A stretch of DNA of 64,000 nucleotides, taken from contig CANJMF010000002.1 in NCBI GenBank assembly GCA_947475895.1, positions 310,001 to 374,000 on the forward strand, in the 5' to 3' direction. This stretch comes from Fidelibacterota bacterium (GTDB lineage: Bacteria > Pseudomonadota > Alphaproteobacteria > Rhodospirillales > Rhodospirillaceae). Position 1 is the stretch's first letter. Each line of letters begins with the position of its first letter. The translations under genes and the position numbers were made by a program. Positions 9,301-18,438 of this stretch are shown here, piece after piece. The notes below the pieces were generated by a model. The model searched no databases. It was not told the origin of the DNA and worked only from the letters and a program-made list of their open reading frames with translations.

Positions 9301-10043
9301 GCGAAACCGCAGTCGCGCTGCGGAGCGTCGCAAAGAATTTTCCCAACGGCATAGAGGCGCTGCGCGCGACCGATCTATCGATCGCTGAGGGCAGCTTCGT
9401 GAGTCTCGTCGGTCCGTCCGGGTGTGGAAAATCTACGCTTTTGCGCCTCATCGCAGGGTTACTCGCCCCCACGACAGGGACCATCGAACGCCATGACGAT
9501 CGCATGGGATTTGTGTTTCAAGACCCGACGCTGATGCCATGGGCCACGGCCCTTGAAAACGTCGCCTTACCTTTACGCTTGAATGGCGGCACCGACGACT
9601 CAAGCGCACGCCATGCGCTTCAGCGCCTCGGCCTTGATGGCTTTGCCGGCGCTTATCCCCATCAGCTGTCGGGCGGGATGCAGATGCGCGTATCCATCGC
9701 ACGCGCAACCGTCACGTCTCCGCGCCTTTTGCTCATGGATGAACCGTTCGCGGCCTTGGATGAATTCACCCGCTTTCGTCTCAACGACGATTTACGCGCT
9801 CTTTGGCAAAAACACGGTTGGACGGTCGTATTTGTAACCCACTCCGTTCAAGAAGCGGTTTTCTTGTCTCAACGTGTGATCGTCATGTCGCCGCGCCCGG
9901 GCGGTATTGTCGCGGATATGAGGATCGATCTCCCGCAGGAACGCAGAAACGATTTTCGCCTCAGCCATACATTCATCGACCAGTGCGCGTGCGTGAGCAC
10001 GTCACTCCATGCCGCCACGGCAGCGCAGGATTCTGCCGCATGA
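9297..10043 (+). CDS. ABC transporter ATP-binding protein (NitT/TauT/ThiZ type)
   Basis: This is a nucleotide-binding subunit of 248 residues. All elements are intact: Walker A GPSGCGKST at 39-47, Q-loop Gln75 in FQDP, signature LSGGM at 124-128, Walker B LLLMDEP ending at 150, and the switch histidine in VTHS. It powers the importer formed with the flanking binding protein and permease. The GTG start overlaps the upstream stop (GTGA) and its own TGA overlaps the permease ATG, so the three cistrons are translationally coupled. The C-terminal 40 residues are family-variable. Confidence 0.95.
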   Translation: MSETAVALRSVAKNFPNGIEALRATDLSIAEGSFVSLVGPSGCGKSTLLRLIAGLLAPTTGTIERHDDRMGFVFQDPTLMPWATALENVALPLRLNGGTDDSSARHALQRLGLDGFAGAYPHQLSGGMQMRVSIARATVTSPRLLLMDEPFAALDEFTRFRLNDDLRALWQKHGWTVVFVTHSVQEAVFLSQRVIVMSPRPGGIVADMRIDLPQERRNDFRLSHTFIDQCACVSTSLHAATAAQDSAA

Positions 10044-10822
10044 GAGCCGCTGGAAAGGTGATCCTGCCCTTTTTATTTGGCGCTCTGCTCCTCATCATTT
10101 GGGAAGTCGCTATTCGCCTGAATCACATCCCGCAATTCATACTGCCGGCACCCAGCGCCATTGCGATCTCGCTGTGGAAAGACGGTCCCGACTTGTTGCG
10201 TAACCTCTCGGTAACCGTGGAGGTGACGCTCGTTGCTTTGCTGCTCGCGACCATAACAGGGGTGGCCATCGCCGTGGCACTGGCTCAATGGCCCCTCGCG
10301 GAACGCACGTTCTTTCCGTACGCCGTGTTCATTCAAGTCACGCCCATCGTTACGATCGCACCCTTCATTATTATTTGGGTCGAGAACATTTTTGTGGTGC
10401 TGCTGATCCTCGCCTGGATGGCCGCCGTGTTTCCGATCATCTCCAACACGCTCCTCGGCCTCAAAAGCGCCAGCGCAAATTTACGCGAGTTGTTCCGGCT
10501 TTATCGGGCATCGCGTTGGCAGACGCTCCGCCGGCTCCTGATTCCGACGGCCCTACCCTATTTCCTCGGTGGCTTGCGGATCAGCGGCGGATTGGCGCTG
10601 ATTGGAACGGTCGTCGCGGAAATGGTTGCGGGCACGTCCGGTGCACAATCTGGATTGGCGTCCCGGTTATTGGAGGCGAGCTACCGCCTTGAGCTGCCGC
10701 GTGCCATGGCCTGCTTCGTGTTGCTGAGCGCAACCGGTCTTATTCTGTATTGGGCTCTGAAAGTTCTTTCCCATCGTCTACTGCGCCACTGGCACGAAAG
10801 CGCCCGCGGCATCGAAAACTAA
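10040..10822 (+). CDS. ABC transporter permease (NitT/TauT/ThiX type)
   Basis: This is a membrane subunit of 260 residues starting at the ATG that overlaps the ATPase stop; a longer in-frame opening back to 9803 lies inside the ATPase gene and is ignored. About six membrane helices can be seen. The cytoplasmic EAA loop that docks on the ATPase is recognisable around the segment ELFRLYRASRWQTLRRLLIP followed by LGGLRISGG. It completes a three-gene importer preceded by a cyclase. It ends two bases before the convergent mtnA stop. Confidence 0.93.
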   Translation: MRAAGKVILPFLFGALLLIIWEVAIRLNHIPQFILPAPSAIAISLWKDGPDLLRNLSVTVEVTLVALLLATITGVAIAVALAQWPLAERTFFPYAVFIQVTPIVTIAPFIIIWVENIFVVLLILAWMAAVFPIISNTLLGLKSASANLRELFRLYRASRWQTLRRLLIPTALPYFLGGLRISGGLALIGTVVAEMVAGTSGAQSGLASRLLEASYRLELPRAMACFVLLSATGLILYWALKVLSHRLLRHWHESARGIEN

Positions 10823-10824
10823 TG

Positions 10825-11925
10825 CTACTCAGCGGCCTCCTGACGGCGCTCAGGGAAAAGTTCTAGCAATCCCTCACGGCTGGCCTCGCAAATTCCCCGC
10901 TCCATAATCAACCCCGTTACAAATCGCGCTGGGGTCACATCGAAACCGAGATTCAGTGCTGGGCTTGTCTCCGGCACAACACGAACCGTTTCCAGCTTTC
11001 CATCGGCCGTGAGACCGGAGATATGAGTCAACTCGCGCGCATCGCGCTCTTCAATGGGAATGTCGTTTCCGCTCTTCATGCGCCAGTCGATAGTCGTCGA
11101 TGGAAGGGCCACATAAAACGGTACGCCGTTATCATGCGCCGCGAGCGCTTTCAGGTAAGTGCCCACTTTGTTACAGACGTCGCCGTTAATACAGGTGCGG
11201 TCACTTCCGACGATGGCCATGTCGACACGCCCTTCGCGCATTAAATGCCCGCCAAGGTTGTCCGCAATGACCGTGTGCGGCACGCCATGGGAACCAAGCT
11301 CATAAGCTGTGAGAAATGCGCCTTGGTTGCGAGGCCGCGTCTCATCGACCCATACATGAACCGGGATGCCTTCGTTATGAGCTTTATAAATCGGCGCCAG
11401 AGCCGTTCCCCAGTCGACGCACGCCAGCCACCCAGCATTGCAATGAGTGAGAATGTTCACGGTGCGCTTCTTTTCATCGGCAATGCGGCGAATGACATTG
11501 GCTCCGAATCCTCCGATTGCCTCGCATTGCGCCACGTCTGCGTCGCAAATCGAAGCCGCGCGGGCGAATGCCGCCTGCGTGCGACCTTGTGGGGATAATG
11601 GCTGCAGGTGCGCGACCATGTCCTCGATGGCCCACGCCAGGTTAATGGCCGTAGGACGTGCCGCGCGCAGAAATTTCGCGCTCGAGGCCAAATGATTGTC
11701 AGATGAGTCGGCTTTCATCGCCAACGCCATGCCGTAAGCCGCCGTGGCTCCGATCAAGGGCGCCCCACGAACGATCATCGTTTTGATGGCGCGTTCGGCA
11801 TCGGCCACCGTATGAAGCTCAACGACCGAGAGTTCAAACGGCAAACGTGTTTGATCAATGACGCACACGCGGGCGTTGTCGGCTTCGCGCCAAATCGTCC
11901 GATAATTTCTGCCGTCGATCTTCAT
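10825..11925 (-). CDS. mtnA: S-methyl-5-thioribose-1-phosphate isomerase
   Basis: This enzyme converts 5-methylthioribose-1-phosphate to 5-methylthioribulose-1-phosphate in methylthioadenosine recycling. It has 366 residues, typical of MtnA, an eIF2B-like fold. Family signatures are visible: RGAPLIGATAAYG, the catalytic cysteine in LTHCNAG, and the catalytic Asp in VGSDRTCINGDVCNKVGT. The product of MtnP, encoded 2.7 kb away, is its substrate. None of the later salvage enzymes (MtnB, MtnC, MtnD) is in the window. A ribosome site AAGGA lies upstream of the ATG. It is divergent from the IclR-type gene and convergent with the ABC permease, with only 2 bp between stops. Confidence 0.95.
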   Translation of the reverse strand: MKIDGRNYRTIWREADNARVCVIDQTRLPFELSVVELHTVADAERAIKTMIVRGAPLIGATAAYGMALAMKADSSDNHLASSAKFLRAARPTAINLAWAIEDMVAHLQPLSPQGRTQAAFARAASICDADVAQCEAIGGFGANVIRRIADEKKRTVNILTHCNAGWLACVDWGTALAPIYKAHNEGIPVHVWVDETRPRNQGAFLTAYELGSHGVPHTVIADNLGGHLMREGRVDMAIVGSDRTCINGDVCNKVGTYLKALAAHDNGVPFYVALPSTTIDWRMKSGNDIPIEERDARELTHISGLTADGKLETVRVVPETSPALNLGFDVTPARFVTGLIMERGICEASREGLLELFPERRQEAAE

Positions 11926-12244
11926 CTACAACTATTCCTTGATTGGTGTGCTATTCGACGCAACTTAGAGCCCCACGTCATCGCTATTCCAACAGGTTTG
12001 ACACACACACACGACGCCAACGTTACCTATGTTGCCGTCATTGCTCCATCCAACCGGCTCATCAATTCGTTCATAGGCTTTCGGCCTCTGCATGGAGCGC
12101 GCCCATCATAGTGCATGTACGTGAAATGTTTTCGAGTTTGGTTGACTTTGATAACTGGGAATTGAAAGTGGCGCGTGGCTGCAGTCTATCGGCAGCTATT
12201 CCTCTGCTGCCCTTAAAACCATCATTATGCGGTGAAAGAAGACG
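11926..12244. promoter_or_regulatory. Divergent promoter region, mtnA / IclR-type regulator
   Basis: This 319-bp region lies between divergent genes and should contain both promoters. A TTGACT at about 12139 resembles a -35 element for the rightward gene, but no clear -10 at good spacing is seen. A short (AC)n run of about 13 bases lies near 12001. I found no riboswitch-like fold. Confidence 0.35.
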
Positions 12245-12278
12245 ATGAAAGACTCCGTCGGCTGGACGCGTTTTTGAA

Positions 12279-12977
12279 GTGCTTGAGCTGTTCCATGTTG
12301 AACGCAAAGCGCTCACCGCCACCGGCATCGCCCGCAGCCTGAAGTATCCGGCGTCGAGCGCGGTAGCTTTGCTCAAAAGTCTGATTAATCGGGGCTATCT
12401 TTCTTACGACCCGGCCGAACGCACATACTTCCCGACCGTTCAGCTGTCGCTGATGACCCACTGGCTCGAAGACTCGTTCTATTCCGAAGGGCATCTGCTC
12501 GACCTTATGGACGAGATCGCCAAAGCCACCGGTGAAAATGTCTATCTGAGCTGGCAGAACGATCTTGAGATGCAAATCGCACTCGCCAAGAGCGGGACGC
12601 GCGAAGCGGGCCCAGTCGCCATAGAACCGCGACTTCCGTTATTTGACTCCGTTTCCGGATTGACGGCCTTGACGTTGAAACGCGATGTCGAGATCGCGCA
12701 GCTGGCCGAGCGCGCAAGCGCGTTGGGAAAAGCTTCCGGGACGAAGATAGATCTTCCCACCGCCATGGAACGCATTCGTTCGTTTCGCGCTCAGGGTTAT
12801 GGCCTCGGCTATGACTACCCCCAAGTCGGTGTCGGACTGTTAGCTTGGGCGTTGCGCCCGAAGACCGTTAATCGCCCCCTTGTGCTGCTCATCGCCGGCC
12901 CAACGGAACGCGTCCGCGCCGATGCAAAGTCCATATCTGTGGCTGTTCAGGCCGCTCTTCGCCGGCAAACGCCCTAA
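12279..12977 (+). CDS. IclR-type transcriptional regulator (5' end apparently disrupted)
   Basis: The product is 232 residues from GTG 12279. An N-terminal winged helix-turn-helix (about residues 1-55, with LTATGIARSLKYPASSAVALLKSL and RGYLSYD) is followed by an IclR effector-binding-like domain (about 70-230). Upstream in the same frame the codons read AGRVFEVLEL, the normal first helix of IclR HTH domains, but a TGA at 12246 blocks the frame. An ATG at 12245 is one base out of phase; removing one A from the AAA at 12248-12250 would give MKTPSAGRVFEVLEL joined perfectly. Either a one-base insertion, a sequencing error, or a truncated GTG-initiated protein is present. It is divergent from mtnA and may regulate it; that is inference. 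Confidence 0.7.
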   Translation: MLELFHVERKALTATGIARSLKYPASSAVALLKSLINRGYLSYDPAERTYFPTVQLSLMTHWLEDSFYSEGHLLDLMDEIAKATGENVYLSWQNDLEMQIALAKSGTREAGPVAIEPRLPLFDSVSGLTALTLKRDVEIAQLAERASALGKASGTKIDLPTAMERIRSFRAQGYGLGYDYPQVGVGLLAWALRPKTVNRPLVLLIAGPTERVRADAKSISVAVQAALRRQTP

Positions 12978-13105
12978 TATATTGAAAAATATAGGAATTT
13001 AAGAATCCGGCCGCAGTAGGGAACGTGAATTTTCCCCCTATACGTTTCGACTCACTCTTATATTTTACTTTTTATCTATATTAGTTCTTACTAGAAACTA
13101 TGAGA

Positions 13106-13217
13106 ATGCCCGTATGTCCCGCTTGGGACGGCATATCGGCAGATTTATGAGGGTGCTGCTCGCAATGAGGGATGGCGTTTCGAGCAAACGGTTGTCGCCC
13201 GCGACAGCCGTTTTTTT
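13106..13217 (+). ncRNA. Candidate structured RNA ending in an intrinsic terminator (sRNA or leader attenuator)
   Basis: Three adjacent hairpins are visible. H1 pairs 106-110 plus 116-120 with 125-134 (offsets from 13000), giving ten pairs, a GCTT loop and a five-base CGTAT bulge. H2 pairs TGCTCG at 13157-13162 with CGAGCA at 13181-13186 around an 18-nt loop. H3 is an 11-pair stem, 13187-13197 with 13202-13212, one G-U, CCCG loop, running into T211-217. H3 begins directly after H2. An AT-rich stretch, promoter-like in composition, lies just upstream. The gene for a REC-EAL protein starts 153 bases after the T-tract. No known RNA family was recognised. It could be a free small RNA or a conditional terminator in the EAL leader. 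Confidence 0.6.
13187..13217 (+). terminator. Intrinsic terminator upstream of the REC-EAL gene
   Basis: The 11-bp stem has one G-U pair and a CCCG tetraloop, and is followed by an uninterrupted run of seven T. This is the strongest rho-independent terminator seen in the window. It lies before, not after, a protein gene on the same strand. Confidence 0.8.
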
Positions 13218-13239
13218 GGGGGGTGCGAGTACCTCGCGC

Positions 13240-13374
13240 GTGGCCTGGCAACAGGAACGCATCGCCAAGCGTAATCAAACTGTAGGTCTCCCCGCCCTGC
13301 TGACCGCGATCCCGGCGGAATTGGCGCGCGTCGAGCCTTTGGTTAGGGACTTGGTTTCGGAGCACGCTCAATGA
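13240..13374 (+). CDS. Possible 44-aa protein coupled to the REC-EAL gene
   Basis: An open frame runs through this stretch and its TGA overlaps the EAL-gene ATG as ATGA, an arrangement typical of translational coupling. The frame is open back to 13114, but the upstream part contains the intrinsic terminator, so a start after it (GTG 13240) is the more sensible reading. The product would be a charged helical peptide (WQQERIAKRNQ then Leu/Ala/Glu/Arg-rich) with no recognised family. No good ribosome site is seen before 13240. It may be only leader sequence. Confidence 0.25.
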   Translation: MAWQQERIAKRNQTVGLPALLTAIPAELARVEPLVRDLVSEHAQ

Positions 13375-14608
13375 TCATCAGCAACGACTCTGGTTTTAAT
13401 GCCGCGCACAACGAGGCGACAAAGCACTTACGCGTCCTCGTCGTGGACGACAAGGCATTCGTCCGAACCATGACCGGACGCGTATTGCAAAGCGCCGGGA
13501 TCGAACATATCGCCTACGCGAGCGACGGGAAGGAAGCCATTGCGCACATTCGACACGCCGAACCGCGCGTCGATCTCGTCCTGTGCGATTTGATGATGCC
13601 GGACATGGACGGCGTTGAAGTCGTGCGTCACGTCGCCGAGCTCGAGCACAAACCGGTTTTCGTCTTTATTAGCGGCGCTAACGTTTCGTTGTTGGGAACC
13701 GCGGTCGATATGGCGCGCGCACGCGGCCTTCATGTGCTGGGAGCTATTGAAAAGCCCATCAGCGTCGATGCCATTCGCGGCGTTCTCGTAAAGTTAAACG
13801 ATGTCGCTTCTTCCACCAAGATTGCCGCACCACAATTTGCCTTTACGACGCAAGACTTAGCCGAAGCGCTCGAGAAGGAGCAGTTTATCCTCCATTATCA
13901 GCCGAAGATTCGTTTGCGAACGCGCGCGATCGAAGGCTTCGAATCCTTGATCCGCTGGATTCATCCGCAGCACGGACTGATCCCCCCTGGGCAATTCATT
14001 TCGCTCGCCGAGGAAAGCGACATCATCAAGCCCCTCACCGACCGCGTCTTGCTGCTCGCCTTAAAACAATGCGCCGACTGGAAGCGCGCGGGCTTCTTCA
14101 CAAAAATCAGCGTCAACGTTTCAGCGCACCTACTCGTCGACTTAAGTATGCCGGATCGCGTTTTGCGCGAAGCAATCGCGCACGGCGTCGACCCAAAGCA
14201 AATCGTGCTTGAGATCACCGAGACCGGCGTCTTCCGGGATGCGGCCGATACGCTCGATATTCTCGCGCGTCTGCACATGAAGGGCTTTTCGCTATCCATC
14301 GACGATTTCGGCACCGGATACTCGTCCATGGAACAACTGCGCCGCGTGCCCTTCGCCGAGCTTAAAATCGACCGCGCCTTCGTCAACGGCGCTTCGCAAA
14401 ACATGAAGTCACGCGCCATTCTTCAATCCAGTGCGGCGCTTGGAAAAAGCCTTGGCATTTCAGTTGTCGCGGAAGGCGCCGAAACCGTCGAGGATTGGGA
14501 TTTATTGACCGAGCTGGGCGTGGATGTCGGGCAAGGCTTTTACGCCGCGCGTCCTATGCCGGGCGAAGACGTGCTGACTTGGTCGCGCAAATGGCAGCAG
14601 CAGGTTTC

Positions 14609-14612
<4 letters not shown>
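13371..14612 (+). CDS. Response regulator with EAL c-di-GMP phosphodiesterase domain
   Basis: The protein has 413 residues. The N-terminal receiver (about 20-140) has acidic Asp26-Asp27, phosphoacceptor Asp73, Ser101 and the conserved Lys128 of KP, so it looks phosphorylatable. The EAL domain (about 160-405) has the signature as ESL with Glu191. It keeps the other metal and catalytic residues: Asn249, Glu281, Asp311-Asp312 in DDFGTGYSS, Lys332, Glu368 and Gln388. It should hydrolyse c-di-GMP to pGpG under control of an unseen kinase. GGAG lies eight bases before the ATG. Its TAA shares four bases with the convergent mtnP stop. The structured RNA just upstream may control it. Confidence 0.93.
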
Positions 14613-15502
<890 letters not shown>

Positions 15503-15581
15503 GTGCGCTATAAATAAAAGGGGAACGGATTAGCGTTTTTGCATGTCCGGGAATGCAGTTCCAGAACTTTCATGGCCGGCG

Positions 15582-17222
15582 TTAGTGAGGTTCAAGCCAC
15601 ATGAAGCGCGTGCGGTGAAAATCTTCGGCGTTCGGGACAAAGCCTTTGACGTAAGACGCAACCAGCTCGCGTGATGTCGTGAAAGCCAATGGAATTGCGG
15701 CGCTTTCATCCAAGGCGATCTGTTCGGCACGCGCTAAGACCTGCGCGCGTTTCTCCAAATCCAAGATGCTCTTTGATTCATCAATCAGGCGATCGAACTC
15801 AAGGTTTGCATACCCCGCATAATTGAAGCCGCCGGACCGCGAATCCAAAAGAAAGAGAAACGCCTGCGGATCATTGTAATCGGCGACCCAAGCGACCGCA
15901 CCCATGTCAAAATCATGTTCGCGTAAGCCGGCATAGTGAATACGCAATTCATTGCCCACGAGGCGGCCGACGATTCCGCATTCCTTCCACAAAGCCGAGA
16001 GGCCTATAGCCATGCGTCGCGGTTCCTTCGCGAGCGCAAACTTATATTCAAAGACAAGCGGATGATCTGGCCCGTAACCGGCTTCCGCCAACAGCCGTTT
16101 GGCTTCTGCGCGTCTGCGCTCAACCGGCCAATCCGCAAAGTCCACCTTTGCCTGGGGCAAATAGTTATCCGTACCCGGCGGCACGAAGGAATAAGCCGGT
16201 ACGCGTCCATCGCGCATTACTTTAGTGGCCAGCAGTTCGCGGTCCGTACAAAGCGAAACCGCGCGGCGTACGCGCTGGTCATTGAAAGGCGGCCGACGCA
16301 TGTTAGGAGCCAGATAGCCATTGGAAAGTGAGGGCGTGGTAATCGCCTGCCCCGGCATGTTCTCAGCCAACCAATCGGCTTGCGCTGCTGGAAATCCGTA
16401 ATTCCCAATGTTGGCATCAAGTCCGCCGGCACGGAAGCGCGATAAAGCTACGCTCTCGTCGTTGATGGGATAAAAGTAGACCTCATCGATCTTCACATTC
16501 GCCGCATCGAAGAAGAGAGGATTTTTCACGAGCTTTACATATTCGTTGGGCTTCCACTCGGCGACTCTGTAAGGGCCGTTGCTCACAATGTGCTCGGGCT
16601 TCACCCATGCATCGCCAAACTTCTTGATTGTATGCTCGGGCGCGGGGTAGGCCGTATGGTGTTTCATCAGCCCCGGAAGAAATGGCGCCTGTTGCGACAA
16701 CGTGATCTCAAACGTGCGATCATCGATTGCGCGCACGCCCAAATCTTCCAGCGGCAACTTTCCGGAATTCACTTCTTCGGCATTTTTGATTACGTACTCC
16801 AGCGACGCATACTTCGCTGCCGTTTTCGGGTCCATTAATCGGCGAAAGCCAAAAACAAAATCGGCGGCCGTTACAGGCACTCCATCGGACCATTTAATCC
16901 CTGCCCGCAACTTGAAGGTCCAGACCAAGCCATCGTCGCTCGTTGTCCAACTCTCAGCCATACCGGGAATGGGCCGTGAAGCCGGATCCTCAGTCGTTAG
17001 TCCCATAAAGATGTCGCCCGTGACGCTACTTTCGGGGTGAGTCTCGACAATGACGGGATCGAGAGAAACCGGCTCAGCCAAATTGCCGCGACGGAACACC
17101 ATCGGCTCGGCGGCCTGAACAGGCCCCACGAGAGAATGGGCGACGACAAGCGCGAGGAGCGCCCGGGTGACAGCTAAGGGACAAAACACAAATGTCTTAT
17201 GCACGGCGTCACCGTATCGCAT
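15582..17222 (-). CDS. oppA: Oligopeptide ABC transporter substrate-binding protein (OppA/DppA family)
   Basis: The product has 546 residues from ATG 17222 (a GTG two codons earlier is also possible). A signal peptide of about 35 residues ends near VQA-AEP. The body is SBP_bac_5: it has the RGNLAEPVSLDPVIVETHPES opening, a GLVWTFKLRAGIKWSDG segment and conserved PNMRRPPFNDQRVRRAVSL. It binds peptides in the periplasm, as in E. coli OppA/MppA. No permease or ATPase gene for it is nearby, so it is an orphan that must use a complex encoded elsewhere, or act in murein peptide recycling like MppA. Confidence 0.9.
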   Translation of the reverse strand: MRYGDAVHKTFVFCPLAVTRALLALVVAHSLVGPVQAAEPMVFRRGNLAEPVSLDPVIVETHPESSVTGDIFMGLTTEDPASRPIPGMAESWTTSDDGLVWTFKLRAGIKWSDGVPVTAADFVFGFRRLMDPKTAAKYASLEYVIKNAEEVNSGKLPLEDLGVRAIDDRTFEITLSQQAPFLPGLMKHHTAYPAPEHTIKKFGDAWVKPEHIVSNGPYRVAEWKPNEYVKLVKNPLFFDAANVKIDEVYFYPINDESVALSRFRAGGLDANIGNYGFPAAQADWLAENMPGQAITTPSLSNGYLAPNMRRPPFNDQRVRRAVSLCTDRELLATKVMRDGRVPAYSFVPPGTDNYLPQAKVDFADWPVERRRAEAKRLLAEAGYGPDHPLVFEYKFALAKEPRRMAIGLSALWKECGIVGRLVGNELRIHYAGLREHDFDMGAVAWVADYNDPQAFLFLLDSRSGGFNYAGYANLEFDRLIDESKSILDLEKRAQVLARAEQIALDESAAIPLAFTTSRELVASYVKGFVPNAEDFHRTRFMWLEPH

Positions 17223-17252
17223 CCCCACTCATAAATCATCCGCGCAACGGTG

Positions 17253-18128
17253 TTACTGAGAGGCCTGGAAAGCCTGCGTTTCCTGAATAAACTTCACGAC
17301 GTCGTTCAAGACCGGCGCGCGTTTACGAAACGGCCGTGCAAAAGCAGCCATGATTCCGATGTGCCCAATGTCATCATAGAAGACAGCCCGCGCGGAACCG
17401 CCATAGGCGTTGATCTGGGATGTGAGCTGCTCGGTGTTGGCGGGCAAAACGGTTGTGTCGGCGCGGCCATGCGCAAGGAACACGGCGAGATCCTTGCCGC
17501 CGCGCGCATAATTGATGGGGCGCGCCCGCTCCAGGTCGCCGGTGCCGAGAAATACATCGCGAACGTTTTCCGTCTGCTCGGGATGAAACGCGTATGGCCC
17601 CGCAAGTCCGATGAACCCATGCACCGCGTTTTCAGCGCCCGCTGCCGCGGCATAGCTGGGATCGAGCGCCACCAGCGCCGCAATGTGCGCGCCCGCCGAG
17701 TGACCCATCAGATAAATTCCGCGCCCATTGCCGCCGTAGGCTTCGATATGAGTCCGCACCCACTGAAGCGCGTGTGCGCCATCGTTCACAAACGCGGGGA
17801 ATTTCACGGCAGGATAGACACGATAATCCGCGATCACCGTCACGATGCCGTGCGACGCGAACGCTTCGCCCAGAAATTTATACTGCGTGCGGGAGCCGAA
17901 CTTCCAACTACCGCCGTAGAAAAACAAAACAACGGGCCTTACGCCCTGCCCGTCAGCCTTCGGTCGGTACACATCGAGAATTTGCCGTGGATCGGACCCA
18001 TACGGCAGCCCCGCATCGAGACGGTAGCTGCCCGATGGCACCAGCGCGTTGACGGCGTCCATGGCCGCATTGGTGCAGCCACTGAGAAATGCAGTGAAAG
18101 CGACAGTGATCCAGCGCAGCATGGGCAA
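17253..18128 (-). CDS. Lipoprotein alpha/beta hydrolase (carboxylesterase)
   Basis: The protein has 291 residues. A short signal ends in a good lipobox LSGC with Cys18, so it is probably a membrane-anchored lipoprotein. The fold is the esterase/lipase type related to BD-FAE. The oxyanion segment is FYGGSW (Tyr in place of the usual His), and the nucleophile serine is in GHSAGAH. The acid and base are likely Asp in AHGRADTTV and His in DDIGHIGIM. The substrate is unknown; short acyl esters are expected. It lies 30 bp upstream of the OppA-like gene and 14 bp downstream of the small gene at 18143, so it sits in a probable operon. Confidence 0.87.
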   Translation of the reverse strand: MPMLRWITVAFTAFLSGCTNAAMDAVNALVPSGSYRLDAGLPYGSDPRQILDVYRPKADGQGVRPVVLFFYGGSWKFGSRTQYKFLGEAFASHGIVTVIADYRVYPAVKFPAFVNDGAHALQWVRTHIEAYGGNGRGIYLMGHSAGAHIAALVALDPSYAAAAGAENAVHGFIGLAGPYAFHPEQTENVRDVFLGTGDLERARPINYARGGKDLAVFLAHGRADTTVLPANTEQLTSQINAYGGSARAVFYDDIGHIGIMAAFARPFRKRAPVLNDVVKFIQETQAFQASQ

Positions 18129-18142
18129 CGTCGCAAGCCGTC

Positions 18143-18343
18143 CTAGTTCGGGCGGCCGTCCGCCGGCTCTTCGTCCGTCATTTTGGCGATGGTTTCAGCA
18201 ATGCGCGCCCAAAGCTGGCTGCCGGCTTTGTCGCCGCCGTCCTTCAGGTCCGTGGACTTCGAAATGGCTTCGAGCCACGCGTCTTCACCATGCTCCTTAA
18301 TCAGAAGGGCCGCGGCGCGTGTGATGTCGGCTTGATTGGTCAT
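18143..18343 (-). CDS. Small conserved-looking helical protein of unknown function
   Basis: The product has 66 residues, MTNQADITRAAALLIKEHGE and onward. AGAAGGA sits nine bases before the ATG, which decides this start over an upstream extension to 18412. The protein is amphipathic and helical with an HGEDAW segment, no cysteines and no signal. It resembles short alphaproteobacterial proteins of the type 'AxxLIxxHGxdA', but I cannot name a family with certainty. It is followed on the same strand by the lipoprotein esterase after 14 bp. Confidence 0.7.
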   Translation of the reverse strand: MTNQADITRAAALLIKEHGEDAWLEAISKSTDLKDGGDKAGSQLWARIAETIAKMTDEEPADGRPN

Positions 18344-18438
18344 AAAGCGGTTCCTTCTCTCGGCGCGATGATCGCAGCGCATTGTACATGGCGGAAGAGT
18401 GTCCGCAAACACCGGCCTTTGTCACATACCGGGCACGC

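Noticed and set aside
12001-12014. Short (AC)n repeat as a phase-variable tract
   Set aside because: It is only about 13 bases and lies in non-coding DNA; too little to support a claim.
13114-13239. Coding reading of the stretch that holds the candidate RNA
   Set aside because: A strong terminator and two hairpins lie in it, and the frame shows no conserved features; RNA function is the better explanation.
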